Shown here: in pieces, positions 51,077 through 61,628 of the stretch
Layout of the letters: each line of letters starts with the position of its first letter
Position numbering within the stretch: the stretch's first letter is position 1
From: Marinobacterium_A aestuariivivens
Lineage (GTDB): Bacteria; Pseudomonadota; Gammaproteobacteria; Pseudomonadales; Balneatricaceae
Length of the DNA: 64,000 bases
Reading direction: 5' to 3'
Assembly: GCF_042661465.1 (NCBI RefSeq)
Contig: NZ_JBHSWE010000001.1
Location: 310,001 to 374,000 of the forward strand
Notes under the pieces: model-generated
What the model was told of the DNA's origin: nothing
What the model saw: only the letters and a program-made list of their open reading frames with translations
Database searches by the model: none
Made by a program: the position numbers and the translations under genes

Positions 51077-52285
51077 ATGACAGGACTTCCCCATCATATT
51101 CCCATTGCCATGCCCGTGCTCGGTGCGGAGGAGCAGCAGGCGATTCAGCGCCCCCTTTCCAGCGGTTGGGTGACCCAGGGGCGGGAGGTGGCCGCCTTCG
51201 AAGAGGCCTTTGCCAAATACGTCGGCGCCGATCATGCCTGTGCAGTGTCAAGCTGCACCGCGGCACTGCACCTGGCACTGCACGTGCTCGGAGTGGGCCC
51301 GGGGGACGAGGTGATCACCGTCAGCCACAGCTTTATCGCGACCGCCAACGCCATCCGCTACTGCGGTGGACGGCCGGTCTTCGTAGATATCGAGCCTCAG
51401 ACCTTCAATATGGATCCGGGCCTTGTCGAGGCGGCCATCAGCTCCCGGACCAGGGCGATTCTGGTGGTTCATCAGTTGGGCATGCCTGCGGATCTCGCCG
51501 CCATACTGAAGATCGCAAAATCCCGTGGCATCCCGGTGGTGGAAGATGCGGCCTGTGCCGTCGGCAGCGAGATTCTGGTGGGTGACCGCTGGCAGCGTAT
51601 CGGCGTTCCCCTGGGCGAGATCGCCTGCTTCTCTTTCCACCCCCGCAAGGTCATCACCACCGGTGACGGCGGCATGCTGACCACCAATAATGCCGCTCTA
51701 TACGAACGCCTGGTCAAGCTGCGCCAACACGCCATGGACGTCAACGATCGTACCCGCCATCAGGCCAATACCGTTATTTTTGAGCGCTACCCGGAACTCG
51801 GCTTCAATTACCGTATGACAGATATACAGGGGGCGATGGGACTCGAACAGTTGAAGCGCCTGCCCGATATCGTCGCCAGAAGGCGGCAGCTGGCCAGGAA
51901 CTACAGCAGAGAGCTGGCATCCATTTCCGGCCTGATGGTGCCTCAGGAGCCAACTTGGGCACGCAGCAACTGGCAGAGCTACTGTGTCCGTCTGCCCGCA
52001 CATGCCAAGCAAAAGACAGTGATGCAGTCGATGCTGGACGAGGGTATCGCCACCCGCCGTGGCGTCATGTGCATCCATCGTGAAGCGAGCTACCCGGCGG
52101 AGCTGTGGCGAAGTGTCGAACAGTCGTCAAACCCGGCTGACACGACTGACCAAAACCAGAAGCCACTGGGCGAAAGCGAGGCAGCCCAAGATCACTGTAT
52201 CTTGCTGCCACTCTATCCTCAACTGACGCTCGAGCAACAGCAGCGTGTCGCACAAGCACTTTACCGAGCAGTCAGCATCAACTGA
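51077..52285 (+). CDS. DegT/DnrJ/EryC1 sugar aminotransferase, second copy
   Basis: A 402-residue PLP aminotransferase. Marks are MPVLGAEEQQAIQRPLSSGW at the start, SSCTAALHLALHVLGVGPGD, VVEDAACAVGSEI and the PLP lysine in CFSFHPRKVITTGDGGML near residue 188. GFNYRMTDIQGAMGLEQLK is also standard. The start ATG 51077 follows gaggtc. This copy has the longer form with an extra insertion (SSNPADTTDQNQ, near 350). It probably makes a second amino sugar, such as a 4-amino-4,6-dideoxy sugar, from the keto product of the enzyme before it. Confidence 0.92.
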   Translation: MTGLPHHIPIAMPVLGAEEQQAIQRPLSSGWVTQGREVAAFEEAFAKYVGADHACAVSSCTAALHLALHVLGVGPGDEVITVSHSFIATANAIRYCGGRPVFVDIEPQTFNMDPGLVEAAISSRTRAILVVHQLGMPADLAAILKIAKSRGIPVVEDAACAVGSEILVGDRWQRIGVPLGEIACFSFHPRKVITTGDGGMLTTNNAALYERLVKLRQHAMDVNDRTRHQANTVIFERYPELGFNYRMTDIQGAMGLEQLKRLPDIVARRRQLARNYSRELASISGLMVPQEPTWARSNWQSYCVRLPAHAKQKTVMQSMLDEGIATRRGVMCIHREASYPAELWRSVEQSSNPADTTDQNQKPLGESEAAQDHCILLPLYPQLTLEQQQRVAQALYRAVSIN

Positions 52286-52333
52286 TGAGAACAGGATACA
52301 ATTTCAACAAGCAGCGAGAGGATCGAGTTGATT

Positions 52334-53376
52334 ATGGATACGACCTCAACCGTTAGAGAAGAGCCAATCGCTGCCGCCAGCAAAGCGCCGATGATCTCCA
52401 TCGTTACACCTGCCTACAACGAGGCAAAGAACCTGCCGGTGCTGTATCAGCGCCTCTGCCGGGTGCTGAATGACGCCTCCGTCGAATGGGAGTGGGTGGT
52501 GGTGGACGACCACTCCCCGGATGACACCTTCAATGTAATCGCAGAAATCGCACAGCGCGATCCTCGCGTCAGGGGCTACCGCCTTACCCGAAATTCAGGG
52601 TCGCACGTCGCCCTGACCTGCTGCCTTAATCGAACAAGGGGCGCCTGCACAATCGCCCTGGCTGCCGACCTGCAGGACCCTCCGGAGGTGATACCGGAGC
52701 TGTTGGCCCGGTGGCGAGCCGGTTACCAGGTGGTCTGGGCCGCAAGGGCTCGCCGGGAGGGGAAAGCTGGTTTACCCGGAACACCGCGCGCCTGTACTAC
52801 ATGCTCATGCGTAAAGTACTGGGCTTTCGCGATATGCCGGCCAACGGTGCAGACTTCTTCTTGCTCGATCTTCAGGTGGTGAAGGCTCTCAGGAATTTTG
52901 GAGAGCAGAACATTTCGCTGCTGGCACTGCTGACCTGGATGGGTTTCCGCCAAACTTCCATTCAGTACGACAAGCAGGCACGCCTGAGCGGACGCTCCGG
53001 CTGGACGCTGGGAAGGAAGATAAAGCTGCTGATAGATTCTGTTACTGCCTTCAGTTATTTACCCATCCGCGCCATCTCCTATTTCGGCATCATGGTAGCC
53101 TTTATCGGCTTTTGCTATGCCCTCTTCGTGATTTACAACGCCCTCACCGGCACACCGCCCCAGGGCTGGACCACGCTGATAGTGATCGTACTCTTTCTGG
53201 GCGGTATCCAGATGCTGATGATGGGCGTACTCGGTGAATATATCTGGAGAGGGCTGGATGAAGCGAGACGGCGACCTCGGTTTCTCATTGAGGAGACAAC
53301 GCAAGGGCATCAAGGACCTCACCAACCTGGACCGGATGGGCTTGCGAACGAAAAGCAGTGCGATACCGTCATTTAG
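52334..53376 (+). CDS. Family 2 glycosyltransferase with C-terminal membrane segments (frameshifted)
   Basis: About 347 residues, of the GtrB/ArnC/DPM type that loads a sugar onto undecaprenyl phosphate. The GT2 start is ISIVTPAYNEAKNLPVLYQR, with DDHSPDD and the metal-binding ADLQDPPEVIPEL. The two C-terminal membrane hairpins are RAISYFGIMVAFIGFCYALF and WTTLIVIVLFLGGIQMLMMG. One missing G at 52759-52762 splits the enzyme. The start ATG 52334 is used. It lies between the sugar genes and the PEP-CTERM glycosyltransferases. Confidence 0.88.
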
Positions 53377-53477
53377 TGCAATGTGCGCTGTCATCTTCGG
53401 TTGGACCAATGGGTACTTGGGCGGAACCAGCCGCGGATAATACCGATACTCGATTCGGACGAAGGAATTCAGGGGAA

Positions 53478-54689
53478 ATGGAGCATATTGTTTTTCTGGT
53501 CCACCGCATTCCCTATCCCCCCAACAAGGGCGATAAGATCCGTTCCTATCACCTGCTGCGGGCACTTTCCCAGCAGTACAGGGTGCACCTCGGCTGTTTC
53601 GTCGACGACCCTCTGGACTGGGCGTACGCCGATAAACTGTTACCCTTCTGCGAGTCTCTGCACTGCGTGCCGTTAAAGAAGTCTTCACGCTATCTCAAGG
53701 GTCTCAAGGCTTTGACCAGCGGCCAGCCGATCACCCTCCCCTACTATCGCTCTTCGCATATGCAGCGCTGGGTCACCGAAACGATCGAGCGGTACGCGAT
53801 CGAGCGCGCGCTGGTGTTTTCCTCGTCGATGGCACAATACGTCGATGGGAAGCGTTTCTCCCATCTGAAAAGGGTGATCGATTTCGTCGATGTGGATTCC
53901 GACAAATGGGCGCAGTACGCGGCCAAAAAGCACGGGCTCGTCCGGTGGGTCTACCAGCGCGAATACCGTACACTGCGCCACTACGAAAACCGGATTGCCA
54001 GTATTTTCGACAGCTGCGTCTTCGTCTCCCAGGAGGAGGCGCGCCTGTTCAGCAACCAGTTGCCCGCCGACCTGGCGCCCAAGGTGGCTCACCTGCTCAA
54101 CGGCGTGGATACCGGCTTCTTCAATCCGTCGGCCGGTTTCGACGGTGCGCAGATCCCGTGTCTCAGCCCCTATCTGGTGTTTACGGGGGCAATGGACTAC
54201 TGGGCCAATGTCGACGCCATGCAGTGGTTCTGTCAGCAGGTGTGGCCCCGGTTGAAGCAGCGCCACCCCGCGCTGCATTTCTACATCGTCGGCGGCAACC
54301 CCACGGCGGAAACCCGGGCGCTCGAACGCCTGCCTGGGGTCCATGTGACCGGCCGCGTCCAGGATGTCCGCCCGTACCTGCATCGGGCCGAGCTGGTGGT
54401 CGCCCCGCTGCAAATCGCGCGAGGAATACAGAACAAGGTGCTGGAAGCCATGGCCATGGGCAAGCCGGTCGTGGCCACCTCCATGGCCATGGAAGGTATC
54501 CACTACGGCCCCGATCTCTGTCTCGAGATCGCCGATTCGCCCAACGACTTCACGATGGCCTGCAACCGCCTGCTTGCTCGGCAGCAACCGGTGCACGCCA
54601 ACGCCAACAGAGCCTGGGTGGTCAACCGGTTCGGTTGGGATCAGACACTGGGACGGTTGCCGGCACTCCTGGAAGGAGCGCCACCATGA
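53478..54689 (+). CDS. PEP-CTERM/XrtA-associated glycosyltransferase (TIGR03087 type)
   Basis: A GT4-like glycosyltransferase of 403 residues, of the branch named for PEP-CTERM loci. The start HIVFLVHRIPYPPNKGDKIR is characteristic. Further blocks are DFVDVDSDKWAQYA near residue 137, TGAMDYWANVDAMQWFC near 233 and the donor site RGIQNKVLEAMAMGKPVVAT near 315. The ATG 53478 has aggggaa just upstream. In other genomes this gene sits beside the exosortase gene; here it is followed by the amidotransferase, with no exosortase in between. Confidence 0.92.
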   Translation: MEHIVFLVHRIPYPPNKGDKIRSYHLLRALSQQYRVHLGCFVDDPLDWAYADKLLPFCESLHCVPLKKSSRYLKGLKALTSGQPITLPYYRSSHMQRWVTETIERYAIERALVFSSSMAQYVDGKRFSHLKRVIDFVDVDSDKWAQYAAKKHGLVRWVYQREYRTLRHYENRIASIFDSCVFVSQEEARLFSNQLPADLAPKVAHLLNGVDTGFFNPSAGFDGAQIPCLSPYLVFTGAMDYWANVDAMQWFCQQVWPRLKQRHPALHFYIVGGNPTAETRALERLPGVHVTGRVQDVRPYLHRAELVVAPLQIARGIQNKVLEAMAMGKPVVATSMAMEGIHYGPDLCLEIADSPNDFTMACNRLLARQQPVHANANRAWVVNRFGWDQTLGRLPALLEGAPP

Positions 54690-54804
54690 GCACGGTCGCA
54701 TCGCCGGTCACCGGAGAGTGGGACGGGCTGACCGGAGTGTCCGGGTAGCAATAGATCGGGCCTTTGCCGGACGTCAGGCCCAACCTCATTTTTGGGAGAC
54801 CCTT

Positions 54805-56718
54805 ATGTGCGGGATAGCTGGACTGCTCAATCTGGATCGTCAACCGGTGGACGCAGGACTGCTACAACGGATGAATGAGCTCCAGACTCACCGCGGGCCG
54901 GACGCGGGCGATACTTACGTTGCCAACCACCTGGGGCTGGCGCACCGGCGCCTGTCGATCATCGATATCGCCAGCGGCCAGCAGCCGCTGGTCAACGCCG
55001 ACCAAAGCGCGGTCATCGTCTTCAATGGCGAGATCTACAACTTCGCTGCGCTGCGCGATGAACTCGAACGGCTCGGCTTCCGGTTTCGCACCCGCTCCGA
55101 CACCGAAGTAATCCTGCAGGCCTGGAAGGCCTGGGGCAAGGCCTGCGTCAAGCGACTGCGCGGCATGTTCGCTTTCGCCATCTGGGACTTCGGCAGCGAG
55201 CAGCTTTTCCTGGCCCGTGATCGCCTCGGTATCAAACCGCTCTTTTACAGCCTGATCAACGGCCGCCAACTGGCCTTCGCCTCCGAGCTCAAGGGGCTGC
55301 AGTGTCTTCCCCGGTTCGATCGTCAGCTGGACGACCGCGCCATCGCCGACTATTTCACCTTTGGATACATCCCCGACCCCAAGTCGATCTATGCCGGCAC
55401 CCACAAGCTGCCACCGGGCCATACCCTGCTGCTGGAGCGGGGACAAACTCAACCAGCCATCGAGCAGTACTGGGATGCCAGCTTCGCCGACCCCGTTCCG
55501 GTTCGCGATCAGCGGCAACTCCAGGACGAACTGATCGAGCGGCTGCGGGAGGCAGTGCAAATCCGCCTGGTCTCCGAGGTGCCGATCGGCGCCTTCCTGT
55601 CCGGCGGGGTCGATTCCAGCGCCGTGGTCGCGCTGATGGCCGGGCTGATGGAGCGGCCGGTCAACACCTGCTCCATCGGCTTCGACGTGCCCAGCTTCAA
55701 CGAAACCGAATTCGCCGAGATGGTCGCCAGGCGATACTGCACCAACCACCGGGAGCAGACCGTCGCAGTCGACGATTTCGGCCTGCTGGATACCCTTGCC
55801 AGCCTCTACGACGAACCCTATGCCGACAGCTCGGCGATCCCCACCTACAGGGTCTGCGAGCAGGCCCGGAAACAGGTCACCGTCTGCCTGTCCGGTGATG
55901 GCGGCGACGAACTGTTCGCCGGCTACCGCCGCTACCGCTGGCATATGCTCGAAGAGCGGATCCGCGGACTGGTCCCGGCGGCCATCCGCAAGCCGGTTTT
56001 CGACCTGCTCGGCAACTACTATCCCAAGCTGGACTGGGCGCCCAGGTATCTGCGCGCCAAGTCGACCTTCCAGGCGTTGCAACGCGAAGCGCTGGCCGCC
56101 TATCTGCACACCGTGTCCTTTACACCGGAGCAGGTTCTCAGGCAGTTGTTCACGCCCGAATTCAACCGGCGCCTGAACGGCTACCGCCCGCTTGCGGTGT
56201 TCGAAAGCCATCAGCAGCAGTTCGATGGTGACGACCCGCTGTCGCTGATCCAGTACCTGGACATGAAAACCTATCTGCCCGGCGACATCCTGACCAAGGT
56301 CGACCGCGCCAGCATGGCCCATGGTCTGGAGGTTCGGGTACCGATTCTCGACCACGAATTCCTCGGCTGGGCCAACAGGATCCCGTCCCACCTCAAGCTC
56401 TGCGGACGCGAGGGCAAGTACCTCTTCAAGAAATCGCTCGAACCGCACCTGCCCGACGCCGTGCTCTACCGGCCCAAGAAGGGATTTGGCGTGCCCATCG
56501 CCCGCTGGATGCGCGGCCCTCTGGCCGACACCCTGCGCCAACGCCTGCTGCGCGGGCACCTGCAGTCACTGGGGATCTTCAACCACCGGACACTGGAGCG
56601 TCTCGCCGACGACCATATCCGGGGAACAAGCGACCACAGCGTAACCCTCTGGGCGCTGCTGATGTTCGAGTCCAGTATCCGGCGCTCGCTGTCCGGCGAT
56701 CAGGAAGCCGCAGCATGA
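54805..56718 (+). CDS. XrtA-associated asparagine-synthetase-like amidotransferase
   Basis: A 637-residue glutamine amidotransferase/ATP synthetase. Cys2 opens the class II glutaminase domain (MCGIAGLLNL, then HRGPDAG and FNGEIYNF). The synthetase domain has the PP-loop IGAFLSGGVDSSAVVAL near residue 263 and CLSGDGGDELFAGYRRYRW near 365. The family (amidotransferase 1 of exosortase A loci) is thought to amidate a sugar carboxylate. With wecC and tviB supplying HexNAc-uronic acids nearby, a uronamide product is likely. It overlaps the next glycosyltransferase by 4 bp. Confidence 0.93.
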   Translation: MCGIAGLLNLDRQPVDAGLLQRMNELQTHRGPDAGDTYVANHLGLAHRRLSIIDIASGQQPLVNADQSAVIVFNGEIYNFAALRDELERLGFRFRTRSDTEVILQAWKAWGKACVKRLRGMFAFAIWDFGSEQLFLARDRLGIKPLFYSLINGRQLAFASELKGLQCLPRFDRQLDDRAIADYFTFGYIPDPKSIYAGTHKLPPGHTLLLERGQTQPAIEQYWDASFADPVPVRDQRQLQDELIERLREAVQIRLVSEVPIGAFLSGGVDSSAVVALMAGLMERPVNTCSIGFDVPSFNETEFAEMVARRYCTNHREQTVAVDDFGLLDTLASLYDEPYADSSAIPTYRVCEQARKQVTVCLSGDGGDELFAGYRRYRWHMLEERIRGLVPAAIRKPVFDLLGNYYPKLDWAPRYLRAKSTFQALQREALAAYLHTVSFTPEQVLRQLFTPEFNRRLNGYRPLAVFESHQQQFDGDDPLSLIQYLDMKTYLPGDILTKVDRASMAHGLEVRVPILDHEFLGWANRIPSHLKLCGREGKYLFKKSLEPHLPDAVLYRPKKGFGVPIARWMRGPLADTLRQRLLRGHLQSLGIFNHRTLERLADDHIRGTSDHSVTLWALLMFESSIRRSLSGDQEAAA

Positions 56719-57936
56719 AGATACTGCATGTGTTTGATCATTCCGTTCCCCTGCACAGCGGCTACACCTTTCGCAGTCGTGCAATACTGGAGAACCAGCG
56801 GGCTCTGGGACTGCAAACCTGTCACCTTACCAGCCCGAAACACGGGCCCGTTGCCGCCGCCAAAGAGCAGGTGGACGGCCTGGAGTTCTATCGCTGTGGC
56901 GAGGTGCCCGGCTGGATAAGAACAGTTCCCTTCGCCAATCAGTTGGCCATTATCCCGATATTGAGCCGGAAGATCGCGGAGGTTATCGATTGCGAACGGC
57001 CGGATATCATCCACGCCCACTCGCCGGCGCTCAATGGCATTGCCGCCCTGCGTGCGGCTCGCAAGGCTCGCCTGCCGCTGGTCTACGAGGTGCGGGCATT
57101 CTGGGAGGACGCCGCCGTCAACCTCGGCACCAGCACCGAAGGCGGAATGCGCTACCGGCTGACCCGGGCGCTGGAAACCCATGTGCTGAAACAGGCCGAT
57201 GCCGTGACCTGCATCTGCCAGGGGCTGCGGGACGACATCATCGCCAGAGGCGTATCGGCGCGACGCATCACGACCATTCCCAACGCGGTCGACCTGGAGC
57301 AGTTCCCGCTGCTGACCCGGAAATCTCAGGACATTCTTCAACTGTACGGTCTGAGCGACGAGCCTCTGCTAGGCTTTATCGGTTCGTTCTACGAATACGA
57401 AGGTCTGGATATTCTGATTCATGCCGTTAACTTGCTGCGTACCCGACTGCCAGCGCTGCGGGTACTGCTAGTGGGGGCGGCCCCAGGAAGACTTTCTCAG
57501 ACAGCAGGCCCGCGAACTGGACGTCAGCGACCGGATCATCTTCACCGGCCGGGTACCCCACCAGCGGGTGACCGACTATTACAGCGTACTCGACGCCCTG
57601 GTCTATCCGCGCAAGTCCATGCGTCTGACCGAACTGGTGACGCCACTGAAGCCGATGGAGGCGATGGCGCAGGGCAAGCCGGTACTGGCCTCCGACGTCG
57701 GGGGGCACCGGGAACTTATTCGCCACGCCGAAAATGGCTATCTGTTCGCCGCCGACGATCCTGCGGCCCTGGCAAGCGCTATCGAGGTGATGTTTCAGAA
57801 CAGGGTCTCACACGAAAAACTGGTGGCCCGAGGGCGGGCCTTTGTCGAAATCGAGCGAAACTGGATCAACAGCGTCGGTCGATACGAACCCATTTACGCG
57901 ACGCTCGCACGGGCTTGCGATAATGCCGGATTTTGA
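56715..57936 (+). CDS. PEP-CTERM/exosortase A-associated glycosyltransferase (frameshifted)
   Basis: A GT4-like glycosyltransferase of about 407 residues. Family marks are KILHVFDHSVPLHSGYTFRS at the start, DIIHAHSPALNGIAALRA, YEVRAFWEDAAVNLGT and LTELVTPLKPMEAMAQGKPV. The frame breaks near 57473-57485, between VLLVG and DFLRQQ. Two missing bases (one G, one C) restore the canonical LLVGGGPQED. The start overlaps the amidotransferase stop (ATGA). It should add one sugar of the repeat unit at the inner face of the membrane. Confidence 0.9.
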
Positions 57937-59051
57937 TTCCCTCCGGATCTGCGTGATTGGCCCGGTCCCGCCACCCGCCGGCGGCATGGCCAATCAGACT
58001 GCGGAACTCTGTCGCCTGCTGGAGCAGGAAGGAGCCCGCGTCACCCTGATCGCCGTCAATCCACCGTACCGCCCGGCATGGATCGGCCGGTGGCGGGGGC
58101 TGCGGGCACTGTTTCGCCTGCTGCCCTACCTTCGCACCCTTTGGCGCAGGCTCGGGTCTGCCGATGTGGTCCACCTGATGGCCAACTCGGGATGGTCCTG
58201 GTATCTGTTCGCAACCCCGGCGATCTGGATCGCCTGCCTGAGAGGGACACCCGTCGTCGTCAACTACCGGGGGGCAACGCTGAAGCTTTCTTCGGCCGCG
58301 CCTGGCGCTGGATCCGGCCGACCTTCCGACAGGCCAGCGCCTGCGTCGTCCCCTCGGGGTTTCTGGCCGAGGTGTTTGCCAAACGCCAGCTATCCACACG
58401 CATCATTCCCAACACTCTGGACCCGTCCCGTTTTTCCCCCCGGACGGGAACGGGAAGTCGGTCAACGCCGAAGGGCCCATCCTGGTGGTTACCCGTAATC
58501 TGGAGCCCATCTATGGTATCGATCTGGCACTGCGGGCGCTGCCCGCCGTGCAAGGCCGGTTTCCCGGCGCTCGGCTGGTGATTGCCGGGTCCGGTCCGGA
58601 GCGGACCGCACTCGAACGCCTGGCCGCGGACTTGGGGGTGGCAAACCGCGTCGAGTTCCGCGGCCGCCTGACGAGTTGGCAGGTGGCAGAGCTGTACCGG
58701 CAGGCCGATCTGCTGCTCAACCCCAGCCGGGTCGACAACTCGCCCAATTCCATCATCGAAGCCCTTGGCTGCGCCCTCCCCGTGGTTTCCACCCGCGCCG
58801 GCGGCATCCCCAAGCTGGTTGAAGACGGGGAAACGGCGTTGCTGGTGGACCTGGAGGACCCCGATGCACTGGCATCAGGCGTGCTGCGCGTACTCGAGGA
58901 TGATGCCCTGCGACAGCGGTTGAAGACCGCCGGGCTGAATTTCAGTCGGCGGTTTCATTGGCAGGCGGTAAAAAAGGAGCTGTTGAACACCTACCTCGAG
59001 GTCATAGAGTCGAAAAAGATAGATTCGTCGCGAACACGGACTAATCTCTAA
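57923..59051 (+). CDS. GT4 glycosyltransferase (frameshifted)
   Basis: About 376 residues in the GT-B fold. The N-domain starts RICVIGPVPPPAGGMANQ, and VVHLMANSGWSWYLFAT follows. The C-domain has LVVTRNLEPIYGIDLALRAL and NPSRVDNSPNSIIEALGCAL, the donor-binding E-x7-E block. Two bases are missing, in the G run 58269-58274 and the C run 58436-58441. Healing gives VVVNYRGGNAEAFFG and FSPPDGNGKSVNAEG. ATG 57923 overlaps the previous stop by 14 bp. Substrate unknown. Confidence 0.88.
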
Positions 59052-59095
59052 CACGAGCACGCTATCTTATTGGGTTGACAGAGCGGACCGCGTCG

Positions 59096-60244
59096 ATGCA
59101 CATCTGCCATATCGTATTCCGGTTTGACATCGGTGGCCTGGAAAACGGCATCGTCAATATTCTCAACCACCTCCCCGAGGTCGGCTACCGGCACTCCATC
59201 CTCTGCCTGTCGGGCTACAATCCCGAGTTTTTTGCCAGGATTCGGGCCGGTGGAGTCGCCATTCACACGCTGAACAAAAGGCCTGGCAAGGATATCGGCT
59301 ACCTGAAGCGGCTGTATGGCCTGCTTCGGGCGCTTCGCCCGGACATTGTCCATACCCGCAACCTGAATACCCTCGAGTGCCAGGCGGTCGCCTGGCTGGC
59401 CGGCGTGCCGGTCCGGATACACGGTGAACACGGCTGGGACTCCGGGGACGCAAGGACCCGCCGCAAGCCAGCCCTCATCCGCAAAGTGTTCAGCCCGCTC
59501 ATCAGCCGCTACGTCGCCCTTTCCGCTGAAACCGAAGGGTATCTCAGCACACGGGTGGGCATCTCACCGCGGCGAATCGAACGCATTTGCAATGGTGTCG
59601 ATATCGACCGCTTCCGACCCGGGCGCCCACTCGCAGCAGCTTCGCCGACCGAAGCTACACTGGTCATCGGCTCGATCGGACGCCTGGCCGAGGTCAAGAA
59701 TCACCAGTTGCTGATTCGGGCTTTTGCCCGGCTGCTGGAAAGAGCCGGCAGTCGCAGCGAGCGGTTGCACCTCGTCATCGTCGGCGATGGCCCTTGCCGC
59801 GAGCGACTGGTTACCCTGGTCAGGTCTCTCGATATCGAAGACCGGGTATCGCTGCCGGGCGCAAGCGACAATGTCCCCGAGGCGATGTCCGGCCTGTCAC
59901 TGTACGTACAGCCGTCCTGTGCCGAAGGGATATCCAATACCATCCTCGAGGCCATGGCCTCGGGGCTGGCGGTCATCAGCACCGATGTTGGCGGCGCGAG
60001 GGAACTGGTCCGGCCCGGATTCAATGGCGAGATCACCGGGAACGGCAACGTCGAAGCGCTTGTCGAGGCGCTTTGGCGGTATGTCGAGAATCCGGAGTTG
60101 CTGCGCTTGCACGGTTGCAACAGCCGGTTGCGGGCGGAACAGGATTTCAGCCTTGCAACGATGGCCGAACGCTATCACCGTCTGTACCAGGGACGCTCGC
60201 ATGCGAGCGGAAGTGAAAGCCATCCTCCGGTAGCCGAAAGATGA
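59096..60244 (+). CDS. PEP-CTERM/XrtA-associated glycosyltransferase (TIGR03088 type)
   Basis: A GT4 glycosyltransferase of 382 residues. The start HICHIVFRFDIGGLENGIVN and the block HTRNLNTLECQAVAWLAGVP are typical of the branch found in exosortase A loci, as is GEHGWDSGDARTRRKP near residue 116. The donor site is QPSCAEGISNTILEAMASGL near 290. ATG 59096 is used; an in-frame TTG at 59075 has no better ribosome site. It overlaps the CapK-like gene by 4 bp. Confidence 0.93.
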   Translation: MHICHIVFRFDIGGLENGIVNILNHLPEVGYRHSILCLSGYNPEFFARIRAGGVAIHTLNKRPGKDIGYLKRLYGLLRALRPDIVHTRNLNTLECQAVAWLAGVPVRIHGEHGWDSGDARTRRKPALIRKVFSPLISRYVALSAETEGYLSTRVGISPRRIERICNGVDIDRFRPGRPLAAASPTEATLVIGSIGRLAEVKNHQLLIRAFARLLERAGSRSERLHLVIVGDGPCRERLVTLVRSLDIEDRVSLPGASDNVPEAMSGLSLYVQPSCAEGISNTILEAMASGLAVISTDVGGARELVRPGFNGEITGNGNVEALVEALWRYVENPELLRLHGCNSRLRAEQDFSLATMAERYHRLYQGRSHASGSESHPPVAER

Positions 60245-61626
60245 CGCTGGCGTTATACAGGCGGCTGGTCGCCGATTGCCTGTTCCCCCTGCACGAAAGA
60301 CTGAAGGGCCACGACAGTCTGCGGCTGCGAAATTCGCTGGAAAAAAGCCAGTGGTTCAGCCGGGAGATGCTGGAAGCCCGTCGCCTGGCACGACTGCGGC
60401 AGTTCCTGACCGACGTGAACGCCATCAACCCCTATTACGCCGACCTTTTCAAAACGTCAGGACTCGCGCCTGCCGGCTTCGACGACCCCCGGATCCTGCT
60501 GTGCATTCCCTGCCTGACCAAGGAGCTGATCCGCGCGCATCGGGACCGTCTGCTCTCCCGAACCGACCGGCCACCCAGGTTCATGAGAACCTCCGGGTCC
60601 AGCGGCCAGCCGCTTGAGTTTGCCGTCGGCAAGGAGCGGATCAGCCACGATATCGCCGCAAAATGGCGCGCGACCCGCTGGTGGGGCGTCGATATCGGAG
60701 AACCCGAAGCCGTTGTCTGGGGCTCCGACATCGAACTCAGCGCCCAGGGCCTGGCCCGGCAAATCCGTGACCGGCTGATGCGAACGCGTCTCTTCCCCGC
60801 CAGGCATCTCAGGGGCGATGCCCTGTTGGCCCTGTTCGATCGCCTCCAGGCATACCGCCCCGCCATGATCTATGGCTACCCGTCGATCCTGTCGCTGCTC
60901 GCCGAGGCGGCGCTGCAACAGGAGCGTCGCTTTGGCGATGGCTCTCTCAAAGTCGTCTTCTGCACGGCGGAAAAGCTCTACGAGCATCAGCGGCAGTTGA
61001 TCGAGCAAGTCTTCCAGGCACCGGTGGCGAATGGCTACGGCAGTCGCGATGCGGGATTCATCGCGCACGAATGTCCGGCAGGATCCCTGCATCTCAGTGC
61101 CGAGGACATCATCGTCGAGATTCTCGACGATCGGCAGCAACCCGTTCCAGCCGGCACGCCCGGCGAGATCGTCGTCACCCACATGGCGACCCGGGCATTT
61201 CCGATGATCCGGTACCGTACCGGCGATATCGGGTGTCTCGCCACCGAACCCTGCGCCTGTGGCCGTCATCTGCCCGTCCTGGCGGATGTAATCGGTCGCG
61301 CCAATGACCTGCTTCGCGCCACCGACGGCTCGCCGGTTCACGGCGCCTACATCGGCAACATAGTCCGGGACGACGCCGCAATCGCGCAGTTCCAATTCAC
61401 CCAACACGGACCCCGAGGGTTCGAGCTCAAGCTGGTTTGCCGCGACGGCACGGAGCCTGATTCGTCCGGCCTCAGGACAAGACTGCTTGAGTTACTGGGT
61501 GCCGATGCCGAGATCGCCATTCAACGCACTGCCGCAATCGAGGTGGAAGCCAACGGCAAGTACAAGTACATTGTGAATCGGTGCCGCGAAAACCGACCCC
61601 GTGGCGCAACCAGGCAGAGTCCCTGA
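60241..61626 (+). CDS. CapK-like (phenylacetate-CoA ligase family) adenylating enzyme
   Basis: A 461-residue member of the CapK/PaaK branch of the adenylate-forming superfamily. The P-loop-like block is RTSGSSGQPLEFAVGK near residue 117. MIYGYPSILSLLAEAAL and NGYGSRDAGFIAHEC near 258 are family blocks, as is MIRYRTGDIG near 323. CapK proteins are common in capsule loci, but their reaction is not settled. It may activate an acyl or amino acid group for attachment to the polymer. It is in operon with the deacetylase-like gene. Confidence 0.88.
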   Translation: MTLALYRRLVADCLFPLHERLKGHDSLRLRNSLEKSQWFSREMLEARRLARLRQFLTDVNAINPYYADLFKTSGLAPAGFDDPRILLCIPCLTKELIRAHRDRLLSRTDRPPRFMRTSGSSGQPLEFAVGKERISHDIAAKWRATRWWGVDIGEPEAVVWGSDIELSAQGLARQIRDRLMRTRLFPARHLRGDALLALFDRLQAYRPAMIYGYPSILSLLAEAALQQERRFGDGSLKVVFCTAEKLYEHQRQLIEQVFQAPVANGYGSRDAGFIAHECPAGSLHLSAEDIIVEILDDRQQPVPAGTPGEIVVTHMATRAFPMIRYRTGDIGCLATEPCACGRHLPVLADVIGRANDLLRATDGSPVHGAYIGNIVRDDAAIAQFQFTQHGPRGFELKLVCRDGTEPDSSGLRTRLLELLGADAEIAIQRTAAIEVEANGKYKYIVNRCRENRPRGATRQSP

Positions 61627-61628
61627 CC

